Part shown: positions 15,345-23,658 of the stretch, in pieces | How the letters are laid out: every line of letters starts with the position of its first letter | Numbering within the stretch: the stretch's first letter is position 1 | DNA from: Draconibacterium mangrovi | GTDB taxonomy: Bacteria > Bacteroidota > Bacteroidia > Bacteroidales > Prolixibacteraceae | DNA: 64,000 bases | Reading direction: 5' to 3' | NCBI RefSeq assembly: GCF_010586825.1 | Contig: NZ_JAAAGB010000002.1 | Span: forward strand, 186,001 to 250,000 | The notes under the pieces: model-generated | Database searches by the model: none | Told to the model about the DNA's origin: nothing | Seen by the model: the letters and a program-made list of their open reading frames with translations, nothing else | Position numbers and translations under genes: made by a program

Positions 15345-18320
15345 ATGGACATCGACAACATATCTTTATCTACCATTTACAAAAAGCGCAAAAACGACCG
15401 CGATATTTTCCAGGAGCTAATGCCCACCAAAGTAAAAGAAGTACTGCTGGTGGCCACGCTTTACGACTCGTATTCCATTGTACGCGAGGGGCAGTTCAGC
15501 GATAAAATTTTTGGCGAATACCTGCAGTTGAACCTCTATGCAGCACCGCGTTTTACCAGTGTGCACACCCAGGAAGAGGCAACGCTTATACTGGAACACC
15601 GCGATTTCGACCTGATAATTGTAATGGCCGGAATGGATAAACACACACCGGTTGAAACCGCTCGTGCCATTAGGGATTTGCGCCCAAAAGTACCTCTTTT
15701 GTTGTTGGTGAATAACAATGCCGATTTGCGTTTCTTCAAGGCCGAGCGCCGAAAACTCGATTTTATCGACCGCATTTTTGTGTGGAACGGCAACTCGAAT
15801 GTTTTTATGGCCATGATCAAATACATCGAGGATAAAAGCAACGTAGCGCGCGATACCCAAAATGGTAGTGTTCGGATAATTTTGTTGGTGGAAGACAGTA
15901 TTCAGTACTACTCGCGGTACCTGCCAATGCTTTACACCACGGTAATGACCCAAACGCAGGTTTTGGTGAATGAAGATGCGTCTGATGAACTGCATAAAAT
16001 TTTACGGATGCGCGCACGGCCAAAAGTAATTCTGGCTGACAACTACGAGGAGGCGGTGAAATATATAAACAGCTACCGGCGATACATGTTGTGCGTAATT
16101 TCTGATGTGAAATTTGAAAAAGATGGCGAAGAAGACGAAGACGCCGGTATCGAGCTGCTGAAGTTCACCCAATCAACCCGGAAATTTCCAATTCCTTTGC
16201 TTTTGCAATCGCACGACATTTCCAATGCTCAACGCGCAAAAGAAGTGGGCGCCGATTTTATCAATAAAAACTCGGAGAGCCTGTCGATGGATATTTTCAA
16301 TTTCCTGTACCGGCGCTTGGGATTCGGCAACTTTGTATTTAAAGGGATGGATGGTTTGCCCATTGCGCAGGCAAAAAACCTGGTGGAGTTTCAGGAGAAA
16401 TTCAGAGATATTCCCGAAGAATCGTTGCAATACCACGGAAGCCGAAACTCTTTTTCCACCTGGCTAATGGCGCGTGGCGAAATTAATCTGGCTGAATTGC
16501 TGATGCCGATTCAAATGTCGGATTTTGATTCGCCTGAAGAACTGCGGCAGTTTTGCCTCGACAGTTTTAAAAAAGTGCGCTTCGAACGCTTGCGGGGTAC
16601 CATTGTAAATTTCGACTCCGAATTTGTGTCGTCCAGCCGCTTTATCGTGCGTATGGCAAAAGGTTCGCTGGGCGGAAAGGGAAGAGGTATCGCTTTTATC
16701 TGCAATTTTATCGAGAACATCGACTTCGCGAAACTGATCCCTGAAATGAATATCCGCATTCCTTCAACATCGGTAATTGGTGCGCTGGAGTTCGATAAGT
16801 TTATTGAAACCAACAACCTGTACGACGATATTTACTCGTTTAACGATTATAGCGCCATCCGAAAACATTTCCTTGAATCGGAATTCGACGATAAGATCAG
16901 GAAAAGGCTGATCGAATACCTTAAAAAGATAAAAAGGCCGCTGGCAGTGCGCTCGTCGGGATTGTTCGAAGATTCGTTGCTGCAACCTTTTTCGGGAGTT
17001 TATGCCACCTACCTCATTCCGAATAATCATCCCGATTTGGAGGTGCGTTACCAACACCTTGAAATGGCCATCAAGCTGGTTTACTCCAGCATTTTTACCG
17101 AGTCGGCACAGGCGTATTTTGATGCGGTGAATTACAAAATTGAAGAGGAAAAAATGGCGGTGGTCATTCAGGAAGTGATTGGCCACGAGTACAACGATAA
17201 ATATTATCCTACGCTTTCGGGGGTGGCGCAGTCGTATAATTATTACCCCATTGCCTACATGGAACCCGAAGATGGTTTTTCGGTAGCTGCCGTTGGGCTC
17301 GGAATGTATGTGGTTGGTGGCGAGAATGCATTCCGCTTCTGTCCGAAATATCCCAGCCTGAATGCATCGTCATTAAAAGATTTGTTGCGCGATACGCAGA
17401 AACAGTTTTATGCCATCGATTTGTCGAACCCTGATTTTGATTTGGCGAGCGACGGCGAAGATGCTGCCATAAAAAAATACCGCATAAAAGAAGCCGAAAA
17501 AGACGGAACGCTGGAGCATTCGGCGTCCACTTATATAATCGAGAATGACGATCTGATACCGGGAATTCAGGGGCCCGGACCAAAAGTGATCGATTTTGCC
17601 AATATACTAAAGTACAACCATCTGCCGCTTGCCGATGTGTTGCAGTTGCTGCTAAAACTGTTTAAGGAAGCCATGGGGTCGCCGGTGGAAATTGAATATG
17701 CCCTGGATTTGGAGCCGGCAGAAAACGGCAAACCAACGCTTTATTTATTGCAGATAAAACCGCTTATCCGCATCGAGGAAGAGGTGGAAGTGGATATTGA
17801 GATGGTGGATGAGGACAAGGTATTTATGTATGCCGAGCACGGAATGGGCAATGGCAAAATTAAAGACATTTACGATGTGGTTTTTGTCGATCCGGATAAG
17901 TTCGACAAAATGAAGACTAAACAAATGGCGCAGGAGATCAGTAAATTAAACGACTGGTTCGAAAAAGAGGGTCGCTCGTATATTCTTATCGGGCCGGGGC
18001 GCTGGGGCTCGCGCGATCCGTATACCGGAATTCCGGTGTTGTGGGCAAACATCTCGAAAGCCAAAATAATTGTTGAAATGGGTTTGCCCGATTTTCCGCT
18101 CGATGCTTCGCTGGGCTCGCACTTTTTCCACAACGTAACGTCGATGAATGTGGGCTACTTTTCGGTGCCGCATAATTCGCGAAACACCAAACTAAAAATG
18201 GAGGCTTTGAAACAACAACCGGTGCTTCGCGAAACCGAATTTATAAAACATGTGCAGTTTGATAAACCACTTACCATTTTAATGAACGGGCGCGACCGGC
18301 GTGTTTTAATTCATTGCTAG
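15345..18320 (+). CDS. Receiver-like domain fused to PEP synthase/PPDK-type ATP-grasp domain
   Basis: 991 residues. The first roughly 330 resemble tandem response-regulator receiver domains (LIIVMAGMDKHTPVETARAI near 90 and IILLVEDS near 180, plus SDVKFEK near 255). Residues about 430-880 form a PPDK_N-type nucleotide-binding module (SLGGKGRGIAFI near 440, PLAVRSSGLFEDSLLQPFSG near 530, VVIQEVIG). The C-terminal part ends in RRVLIHC. The swivelling phosphohistidine domain and the PEP/pyruvate barrel of true dikinases are absent, so it cannot run the normal PEP cycle alone. It may be a regulatory phosphotransferase; the target is unknown. Single gene with no partner next to it. Confidence 0.8.
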   Translation: MDIDNISLSTIYKKRKNDRDIFQELMPTKVKEVLLVATLYDSYSIVREGQFSDKIFGEYLQLNLYAAPRFTSVHTQEEATLILEHRDFDLIIVMAGMDKHTPVETARAIRDLRPKVPLLLLVNNNADLRFFKAERRKLDFIDRIFVWNGNSNVFMAMIKYIEDKSNVARDTQNGSVRIILLVEDSIQYYSRYLPMLYTTVMTQTQVLVNEDASDELHKILRMRARPKVILADNYEEAVKYINSYRRYMLCVISDVKFEKDGEEDEDAGIELLKFTQSTRKFPIPLLLQSHDISNAQRAKEVGADFINKNSESLSMDIFNFLYRRLGFGNFVFKGMDGLPIAQAKNLVEFQEKFRDIPEESLQYHGSRNSFSTWLMARGEINLAELLMPIQMSDFDSPEELRQFCLDSFKKVRFERLRGTIVNFDSEFVSSSRFIVRMAKGSLGGKGRGIAFICNFIENIDFAKLIPEMNIRIPSTSVIGALEFDKFIETNNLYDDIYSFNDYSAIRKHFLESEFDDKIRKRLIEYLKKIKRPLAVRSSGLFEDSLLQPFSGVYATYLIPNNHPDLEVRYQHLEMAIKLVYSSIFTESAQAYFDAVNYKIEEEKMAVVIQEVIGHEYNDKYYPTLSGVAQSYNYYPIAYMEPEDGFSVAAVGLGMYVVGGENAFRFCPKYPSLNASSLKDLLRDTQKQFYAIDLSNPDFDLASDGEDAAIKKYRIKEAEKDGTLEHSASTYIIENDDLIPGIQGPGPKVIDFANILKYNHLPLADVLQLLLKLFKEAMGSPVEIEYALDLEPAENGKPTLYLLQIKPLIRIEEEVEVDIEMVDEDKVFMYAEHGMGNGKIKDIYDVVFVDPDKFDKMKTKQMAQEISKLNDWFEKEGRSYILIGPGRWGSRDPYTGIPVLWANISKAKIIVEMGLPDFPLDASLGSHFFHNVTSMNVGYFSVPHNSRNTKLKMEALKQQPVLRETEFIKHVQFDKPLTILMNGRDRRVLIHC

Positions 18321-18429
18321 AAGCAAACTATATAGGCATGCATTCGACTACTAATTGCTGTGAGTTGAATGGGTTTTCGTATCGCAAAAAATATTTTAGC
18401 GGCCCGGAATAATCATTTGTTTTCCTGTA

Positions 18430-18437
18430 TATATTTG
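18430..18437 (+). promoter_or_regulatory. Promoter -7 box of the Cys-cluster gene
   Basis: TATATTTG, exact TAnnTTTG, 20 bases before the ATG. Confidence 0.6.
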
Positions 18438-18457
18438 GGTACTAATTTTTTGATTTT

Positions 18458-19051
18458 ATGAATATAGTGCGCAAAGTCCGTGCTGTTGAAAAATTATTCA
18501 AAACACTGGAAAAAGATATCCTGAAATTACAGGAAAAAACGGGGCTGCATTGTGTCGATAATTGTATTAAATGCTGCACCACTTCAAATATTACAGCTTC
18601 GGCTCTTGAGTTTTATCCGTTAGCCTATTATTTGCATAAGCACAATTTGGCGGATAGTGTGCTTGCGAATATTGATCAGATAAACGATCCGAAAATTTGC
18701 CCGATCTTAAATTATATGTCAACCGAAAACAGGCGCGCAGGCTGTATGTTTTACGAGCAACGAGGGTTAATATGCCGCTTGTTTTCGTATAATTACCGCA
18801 CCGACAAACACGGCACACGGCTTATTGCGGCATGTAAAACGATAAATGAGGAACAGGCAGTATTGGTTGCAAAAGCGAATGGAATTTTGCTGAAAAAACC
18901 ATTGGGGCCCAAGGCTACAGCTTATTATCAGCGCTTGCAGTTTATCGATTTTAAAGAAGCCCAGAAACATTATCCGATTGGTGAAGCTATCCGGATTGCC
19001 GTTGAATCAGTTGTAACTTATTTCCATTACAGCGGGAAAAAGGTGGTATAA
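18458..19051 (+). CDS. YkgJ-family cysteine-cluster protein
   Basis: 197 residues. Cysteines CVDNCIKCC (about 28-36), CPIL, GCMFYEQRGLICRLF (about 95-110) match the CxxCxxCC...C...C pattern of the YkgJ/Fe-S or Zn cluster family (PF03692). Members bind a metal cluster; the physiological role is not settled. Monocistronic with its own promoter box. Confidence 0.8.
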   Translation: MNIVRKVRAVEKLFKTLEKDILKLQEKTGLHCVDNCIKCCTTSNITASALEFYPLAYYLHKHNLADSVLANIDQINDPKICPILNYMSTENRRAGCMFYEQRGLICRLFSYNYRTDKHGTRLIAACKTINEEQAVLVAKANGILLKKPLGPKATAYYQRLQFIDFKEAQKHYPIGEAIRIAVESVVTYFHYSGKKVV

Positions 19052-19184
19052 AAGTTTCAATGGGTAGTTGTTTTGTATTGTGTTTTTCTTTGACGAATTT
19101 TCTGTAGAATTTTTGTTGGATTGTTAACGGTTTGGCGCTCCACCGAATCCCGCCCGGAATATGTACTGTGTTAGTAGCAGGTTT

Positions 19185-19805
19185 TTATTCTTTGTTTTTT
19201 AAGATTCCATTCTCCAATTCAAGAATTTCTGAGTCATTTGTCAGTATATCCTTTCCTTTTTGCCATTCACGGTCATATTCAATGTCTTTTATAATATCAC
19301 CTTTTTTATTTATTATACCCCATTTCCCTCCAGCCCAAGTGTGGTATTCACAAAGAGGGTCAGATGGGTCTATACTTTCACTGTGTCCACCAATATTTAC
19401 CAATGCTAAGCCTTTTTCAAAAGGATATGTAAAGTCATAAATAGTCGGAATTATTATATTGCCTAAAGTGTCTGCAAATCCCATTTTGTTCTGTTCGATT
19501 ATTCTGAACGTTCCATCAACAATATAATCAGGTCCATTATCAAAGATGTAAACGTTAAATAATTTTTCTTCTTTTCTGTTTATTCCAATTATTCCTGTCT
19601 CGCCACTCACGAAAGCAATATTTTTAAATGTGTCCGTGTAGCAGTAGTAATATCTTCCATAAGGAATTTTCACTTCTCCTTGTCTGTCGATATATCTACA
19701 TTTTATCCCCGTTGAATCACACTCTCTAATCCAATAATCTAATTCTTTCTTATGCGAACAAGAATAAATCATAACTCCGGCTATTATAAGAAGAATGTTT
19801 TTCAT
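19185..19805 (-). CDS. Lipoprotein with WG-repeat-like segments, unknown function
   Basis: 206 residues. A lipoprotein signal of about 17 residues ends in the lipobox IYSC, so it should be anchored to a membrane. The body has segments like WG/KWG beta repeats: MGFADTLGNIIIPTIYDFTYPFEKGLALVNI and KWGIINKKGDIIKDIEYD (shown here as short family hallmarks). Such repeats are common in surface proteins of unknown role. The composition, rich in Tyr, Ile and Asn, differs from the neighbouring housekeeping genes, and the gene stands alone on the minus strand in an accessory-looking stretch, so horizontal gain is possible. Confidence 0.7.
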   Translation of the reverse strand: MKNILLIIAGVMIYSCSHKKELDYWIRECDSTGIKCRYIDRQGEVKIPYGRYYYCYTDTFKNIAFVSGETGIIGINRKEEKLFNVYIFDNGPDYIVDGTFRIIEQNKMGFADTLGNIIIPTIYDFTYPFEKGLALVNIGGHSESIDPSDPLCEYHTWAGGKWGIINKKGDIIKDIEYDREWQKGKDILTNDSEILELENGILKNKE

Positions 19806-20389
19806 CGTTTACTTTTGTGTGTTGCCGTACCACTCGGGGCGTATAACCCAACTTCTTGCGAAAGTCTTGTATTTAAGTGCGTATTCAACGGCTTTTGGTT
19901 TTTAGTGCATTAAATATAATTGTTTTTTCGGTAATAGTTTAAAAACCCGTTTGGTGGCTTAAACAAAAGTTTAAAGCAAAAAACAATTCTGAGGCTTAAA
20001 CTTTTGTATAAACGCTGGTGGAGCTCCGGTGAGCGCTTAAACGTTTGTTTAATGGCTTCCGGTCTTCCTTTTGGAGCTTAAACGTAAGTTTAAAAGGCGT
20101 CGGGCGTTCCTTTCAAGGCTTAAACGTTAGTTTAAACCTCGTCGGGTGTTCCTTTTGGGCTTTAAACTTTAGTTTAAGGGTAGAAAGTTAATTCCGGGGG
20201 CTTAAAACTTATCGGCAAGCGGCAAAAATTGTTTCATATGTTCAATAACATCCGGGTAAAGGTTTGATATTTAGTTCTTGTTGCCGTAAATTGCTAATGC
20301 TAATTGCCCGGGTAACTCAAAAAATCATTTTAATTAATCCCTTTGCAAGCAGCCCAAATAATACAATTACTAATGTAAAATCTAAAACC
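19806..20389. other. Long intergenic region holding the palindromic array
   Basis: 584 bases without a gene. The middle (19935-20216) is the tandem palindromic array annotated separately. The remainder, including 20217-20389 just ahead of DUF6261, shows no clear promoter box or hairpin. Confidence 0.5.
19935..20216. repeat. Seven-unit palindromic array, about 41-bp period
   Basis: The half-site GCTTAAAC (or GCTTTAAAC) starts at 19957, 19994, 20035, 20076, 20118, 20159 and 20200: spacings 37, 41, 41, 42, 41, 41. In the first six it is followed after 4 AT-rich bases by GTTTAA, making dyads TTAAAC-N4-GTTTAA (the second is imperfect, GTATAA). The seventh has only the left half, and a right half alone lies at 19935. 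Linkers also resemble each other (GGCGTCGGGCGTTCCTTT and close variants), so whole units were duplicated. The array ends 174 bases before DUF6261. It could be cooperative protein-binding sites or a transcribed string of hairpins. Confidence 0.9.
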
Positions 20390-21103
20390 ATGATCGAAAA
20401 AATTATTGTTAACAGCCGGACAACCGAAATTCACGGAACCACACGTTTACTTATTAACGCTTTCGTGCAATCGACATTAACCGCCGACCGAACGCTTATG
20501 CCGATGTTTACCGCTATAACGGAGCAAAACAATGCCCTTGGCGATGCCATCGACCGCTCGAAAGCACAAAGTATACTTGCCGACAAGGATGATATCCGTG
20601 ATGCTGCCGACCGGGCAGTGGGGTACCTGATTAAAGGTTACACCTATTACCCCGACGAAACGATTCGTAATGCAGCACTGTTAGTAGAAGCCGTATTTGA
20701 TAAATATGGATTTTCCGTAATCGACGAAAGTTATGTAACCGAGTCGTCGCACCTGGTATCGATGCTGGGCGACCTGGCTGCTCCCAATGTTCAGGCGGCC
20801 ATTGCACTGCTGCCGGGAGTAGCCGAAAATGTTGCCACGCTGCAGGCTGCACAAACCGGTTTCGAGGACACACAAACCCAATATGCCGAAGAGCTGGCCG
20901 AGGAAGACAGCCAGCTAAATGCCTCTACTTTGAAAAAACAAGTAGCTGCCCTGATTAACAACGACCTGGTGGTATTTTTACGATCGGCCCAGCGTTTTCA
21001 GGCCGAAACCTATGGTGCATTTACCGCTACCATTGCTAAACTTATTGCCGACAATAACGACGCTGTCCGCAAACGCTGGAGTAAAGATGATTCGGAGGAT
21101 TAA
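20390..21103 (+). CDS. DUF6261 family protein, 3' end probably altered by an insertion
   Basis: 237 residues from ATG 20390; the upstream in-frame extension to 20264 is not protein-like. It is mostly helical and Ala/Asp/Glu-rich: MIEKIIVNSRTTEIHG, NNALGDAIDRSKAQS, and ends KRWSKDDSED. No signal peptide or membrane helix. I believe it is a DUF6261 protein, a Bacteroidota family of unknown role. Its last bases GTAAAGATGATTCG (21081-21094) recur at 21785-21798 and there continue in frame as KDDSKEEENVC-stop, suggesting that the original 3' end lies beyond the DUF559 element. The palindromic array lies just upstream. Confidence 0.75.
   Translation: MIEKIIVNSRTTEIHGTTRLLINAFVQSTLTADRTLMPMFTAITEQNNALGDAIDRSKAQSILADKDDIRDAADRAVGYLIKGYTYYPDETIRNAALLVEAVFDKYGFSVIDESYVTESSHLVSMLGDLAAPNVQAAIALLPGVAENVATLQAAQTGFEDTQTQYAEELAEEDSQLNASTLKKQVAALINNDLVVFLRSAQRFQAETYGAFTATIAKLIADNNDAVRKRWSKDDSED
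21081..21094 (+). repeat. 14-bp direct repeat, left copy
   Basis: GTAAAGATGATTCG at the end of DUF6261, identical to 21785-21798. Together they bracket the DUF559 unit, as a target duplication would. Confidence 0.8.
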
Positions 21104-21106
21104 CCG

Positions 21107-21241
21107 ACTCACCCTGATCGAAACAAGACGCAAAGAGGGAAAGAACGTTGAAGTTGGTTGGCTTAAATTAATTGGATAGGTGCTTTGAAAATCCGGCTGG
21201 TCGTCCCTCTTTTTGCAAAAGAGAGGGAGACGAGGGTGAGT
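21107..21241. mobile_element. TIR-ended repeat element, copy 1
   Basis: 135 bp beginning ACTCACCCT and ending AGGGTGAGT, which are perfect inverted ends. Inside, CCCTCT...AGAGGG around TTTTTGCAAAA makes a hairpin (21204-21226). About 108 bp of it (21132-21239) is nearly identical to 21675-21783. No coding capacity. Confidence 0.75.
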
Positions 21242-21255
21242 AAAAAAGGAATATA

Positions 21256-21639
21256 ATGAGCGATGATCATACTCCGATAAGTAGAGCGAGGAAACTGCGT
21301 CAGAGAATGACTGAAGAAGAAAGAATCCTTTGGCAGCAACTCCGAAACAGAAAGTTCCTCGGATTAAAGTTTTTACGGCAACATGCGATAATTTATGACC
21401 GCATAAACTATAAACCAAAATACTTTATCCCCGATTTTTATTGTGATGAAAAAAAGTTGATAATCGAGATTGATGGCAAGATTCACTACTTTCAAAAGCA
21501 AAGAGATCAGGATCGGGAAGATATACTACACGACCTTGGTCTTCATATGTTAAGAATAAAAAACGAAGAGGTTAACTCTGATATTATTGGGGTTCTGCAT
21601 AAAATAAAGCAATTTATCCAGCGACTGGACTCACCCTGA
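21256..21639 (+). CDS. DUF559 (Vsr-like PD-(D/E)xK) endonuclease-domain protein
   Basis: 127 residues. The start is like the family (SRARKLRQRMTEEERILWQQLRNR, family hallmark in outline), then FLGLKFLRQHAI, FIPDFYCDEKKLIIEIDGKIHY and ENVN-like LRIKNEEVNS. The core D-F-Y-C...E-I-D-G fits the PD-(D/E)xK nuclease fold shared with Vsr mismatch endonuclease. The gene starts 14 bases after repeat element 1, and its last codons and TGA stop are formed by the ACTCACCCTGA end of repeat element 2. Function in vivo is unknown; linkage to the repeats suggests a role in their spread. Confidence 0.88.
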   Translation: MSDDHTPISRARKLRQRMTEEERILWQQLRNRKFLGLKFLRQHAIIYDRINYKPKYFIPDFYCDEKKLIIEIDGKIHYFQKQRDQDREDILHDLGLHMLRIKNEEVNSDIIGVLHKIKQFIQRLDSP

Positions 21640-21786
21640 TCGAAACAGGTTTCGATCTGTCCCTCTCTGCTGTCGCAAAGAGGGAAGAAGCGTTGAAGCA
21701 GGTTGGCTTAAATTAATTGGATAGGTGCTTTGAAAATCCGGCTGGTCGTCCCTCTTTTTGCAAAAGAGAGGGAGACGAGGGTGTGT
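21629..21786. mobile_element. TIR-ended repeat element, copy 2
   Basis: Starts ACTCACCCT and ends AGGGTGTGT (one change from a perfect inverted end). It has an internal TCGAAACAGGTTTCGA hairpin at the left that copy 1 lacks, and shares the right-hand 108 bp with copy 1. Its right end runs directly into the second 14-bp direct repeat. Confidence 0.75.
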
Positions 21787-21826
21787 AAAGATGATTCGAA
21801 AGAGGAAGAAAATGTTTGTTAGGTTT
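21785..21826 (+). pseudogene. Displaced 3' end of DUF6261
   Basis: GTAAAGATGATTCG repeats the end of the DUF6261 gene and then continues as AAAGAGGAAGAAAATGTTTGTTAG-type coding for KEEENVC-stop. Joining it to RKRWS of the intact part gives a smooth C-terminus of RKRWSKDDSKEEENVC. This supports insertion of 21095-21784 into the last codons of DUF6261. Confidence 0.55.
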
Positions 21827-22026
21827 GACATAATTAGAAAGGGGATGTTGCCATGTGCACATTCCTTTTTTTTTGTCGTTTTACCGCGATTAACATTCAC
21901 TTAACCCTACAGCAAGTCGCATAAACTTTTTAGTGCTTAAAAATAGTTCTCAGATGCCCTGATAACAGGCACTTTCGGTTTATTTGTCTTGTGTTTTTGT
22001 ATAAAAATGAATAAAAATATTTCATC

Positions 22027-22042
22027 CCGTTAACGTTAACGG
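22027..22042. promoter_or_regulatory. 16-bp perfect palindromic operator ahead of uxaB
   Basis: CCGTTAACGTTAACGG reads the same on both strands. It lies just upstream of the -7 box and covers the -33 region, as expected for a repressor site, perhaps of a LacI-type regulator. The regulator is not in the window. Confidence 0.75.
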
Positions 22043-22057
22043 AAAACATTTAAAACT

Positions 22058-22065
22058 TATATTTG
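22058..22065 (+). promoter_or_regulatory. uxaB promoter -7 box
   Basis: TATATTTG, exact TAnnTTTG, 16 bases after the operator palindrome. Confidence 0.7.
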
Positions 22066-22130
22066 CCCGCTCAAAACAATAAATAGAGTACTAATTACAC
22101 CTGTAAAATAAGGTTATAGATTTTTTGATG

Positions 22131-23651
22131 ATGAAGAAATTAAATCGCACCAACGCAACTGAAACAAATAGTTACCCAACACGCATTCTTCAATTTGGTG
22201 AAGGAAATTTTTTACGTGCTTTTACCGACTGGATCGTTGATAAAATGAACAAAGAGATCGGTTTTAACGCCGGTGTTGATGTGGTTCAGCCGCTGCCAAA
22301 CGGTATGGTTGACATGCTAAACGACCAGGACGGGCTTTACCACGTTTACCTGAAAGGGATTAAAAACGGGACGCCAGTAACCGAATTTTCGCTGATTGAC
22401 TGTATCAATAAAGGCATAAATCCATACAACGAATTTGAGTCGTACAAAGCAAGTATTCTGAATCCCGATCTTCGTTTTGTGTTTTCGAATACTACCGAAG
22501 CCGGTATCAGCTGGGAAGAAAGCGACACATTGGATATGGTGCCTCAGGCATCGTTTCCTGCAAAAGTGGCCACCATGTTGTACATGCGCTACAAAGAGTT
22601 TGATGGCGACAAATCAAAAGGTCTGATCTTTTTTGCCTGCGAGCTGATCGACCGTAACGGCGATATCCTTAAGAAATTCGTTTTGCAACATGCCGAGAAA
22701 TGGAACCTTGGCGACGATTTTATCAGATGGGTGAACGAAGCTTGTTGTTTCTGCAGCACGCTGGTTGACCGTATTGTTCCTGGCTTTCCACGCGATGAGA
22801 TAAAAGAAATTCAGGAGGAGCTGGGTTACGAAGATAACCTGGTTGTTGTGGGCGAATATTTCCACCTGTGGGTGATTGAAGCGCCGGAGTGGGTGCAGGA
22901 TGAGTTTCCTGCTGAAAAAGCCGGTTTGGAAGTGAAGTTCGTAAAAGATATGAAACGTTTCCGCGAGCAAAAAGTGCAGGTGCTGAACGGTTGCCATACC
23001 GGAAGTTATGCGGTGTCGTACCTGAGCGGAATTGAAACTGTTCGTGATGCCTACGAAAACCTTGAGGTGGGTAGTTTTATGAAAGAACTGGTTTACGACG
23101 AGGTGTTGACGGTTCTGGATGGAACAGAAAAGGAACTGAAGAAATTTGCCAACAAAATTCTGGAGCGTTTTGCCAATCCGTTTATTCGTCACCAGTGGCA
23201 AAGTATTGCCTTAAATGCCATGTCGAAATGGGAAACCCGTAACCTGCCATCGCTGATTAACTTCGAGCAGAAACACGGTATGTTGCCACAAAAGCTGGTG
23301 TTCTCGCTGGCTGCCATGATCGCGTATTTTAAAGGTGAAGCAAATGGAGAAGCGTACAATGTTCAGGATGATGAGTGGATCGTTGATTTCTATAAAGAAG
23401 CCTGGGCTGAATGCGATGGCCGTCCGATTTCGATTTACAACCTGTGCGAAAAGGTATTAAGCCTTGATAAAGTTTGGAAACAAAACCTGAATGATATTCC
23501 AAACCTCACGATTACCGTTAGTCACTACTTGTTCCTGATTACACAGGTGGGCATGAAAAAAGCGGTAAAAGCGGTGCTTAGCGAAGACAATCCGCTGATG
23601 CAGATTACCATTGATAAGATGAACAAAACAGAAGAAACAGTTACAGCATAA
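22131..23651 (+). CDS. uxaB: Tagaturonate reductase (altronate oxidoreductase)
   Basis: 506 residues from ATG 22131; an adjacent ATG at 22128 and TTG at 22125 are alternatives, and MKKLNRT fits the family start best. Mannitol-dehydrogenase superfamily: NAD-binding ILQFGEGNFLRAFTDW near 18-33, and the catalytic region QVLNGCHTGSYAVSYLSG with the helix motif KVQ-LNG-H. It reduces D-tagaturonate to D-altronate in the galacturonate (pectin) route, cytosolic. Seven bases from uxaA, so one operon, probably under the palindromic operator upstream. Related fructuronate reductases act on mannonate, but the uxaA neighbour favours altronate. Confidence 0.92.
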   Translation: MKKLNRTNATETNSYPTRILQFGEGNFLRAFTDWIVDKMNKEIGFNAGVDVVQPLPNGMVDMLNDQDGLYHVYLKGIKNGTPVTEFSLIDCINKGINPYNEFESYKASILNPDLRFVFSNTTEAGISWEESDTLDMVPQASFPAKVATMLYMRYKEFDGDKSKGLIFFACELIDRNGDILKKFVLQHAEKWNLGDDFIRWVNEACCFCSTLVDRIVPGFPRDEIKEIQEELGYEDNLVVVGEYFHLWVIEAPEWVQDEFPAEKAGLEVKFVKDMKRFREQKVQVLNGCHTGSYAVSYLSGIETVRDAYENLEVGSFMKELVYDEVLTVLDGTEKELKKFANKILERFANPFIRHQWQSIALNAMSKWETRNLPSLINFEQKHGMLPQKLVFSLAAMIAYFKGEANGEAYNVQDDEWIVDFYKEAWAECDGRPISIYNLCEKVLSLDKVWKQNLNDIPNLTITVSHYLFLITQVGMKKAVKAVLSEDNPLMQITIDKMNKTEETVTA

Positions 23652-23658
23652 AAATATC

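Noticed and set aside
19957-20216. CRISPR array
   Set aside because: Units are evenly spaced, but the parts that would be spacers resemble each other, the repeats are imperfect dyads of about 18 bp, and there are no cas genes.
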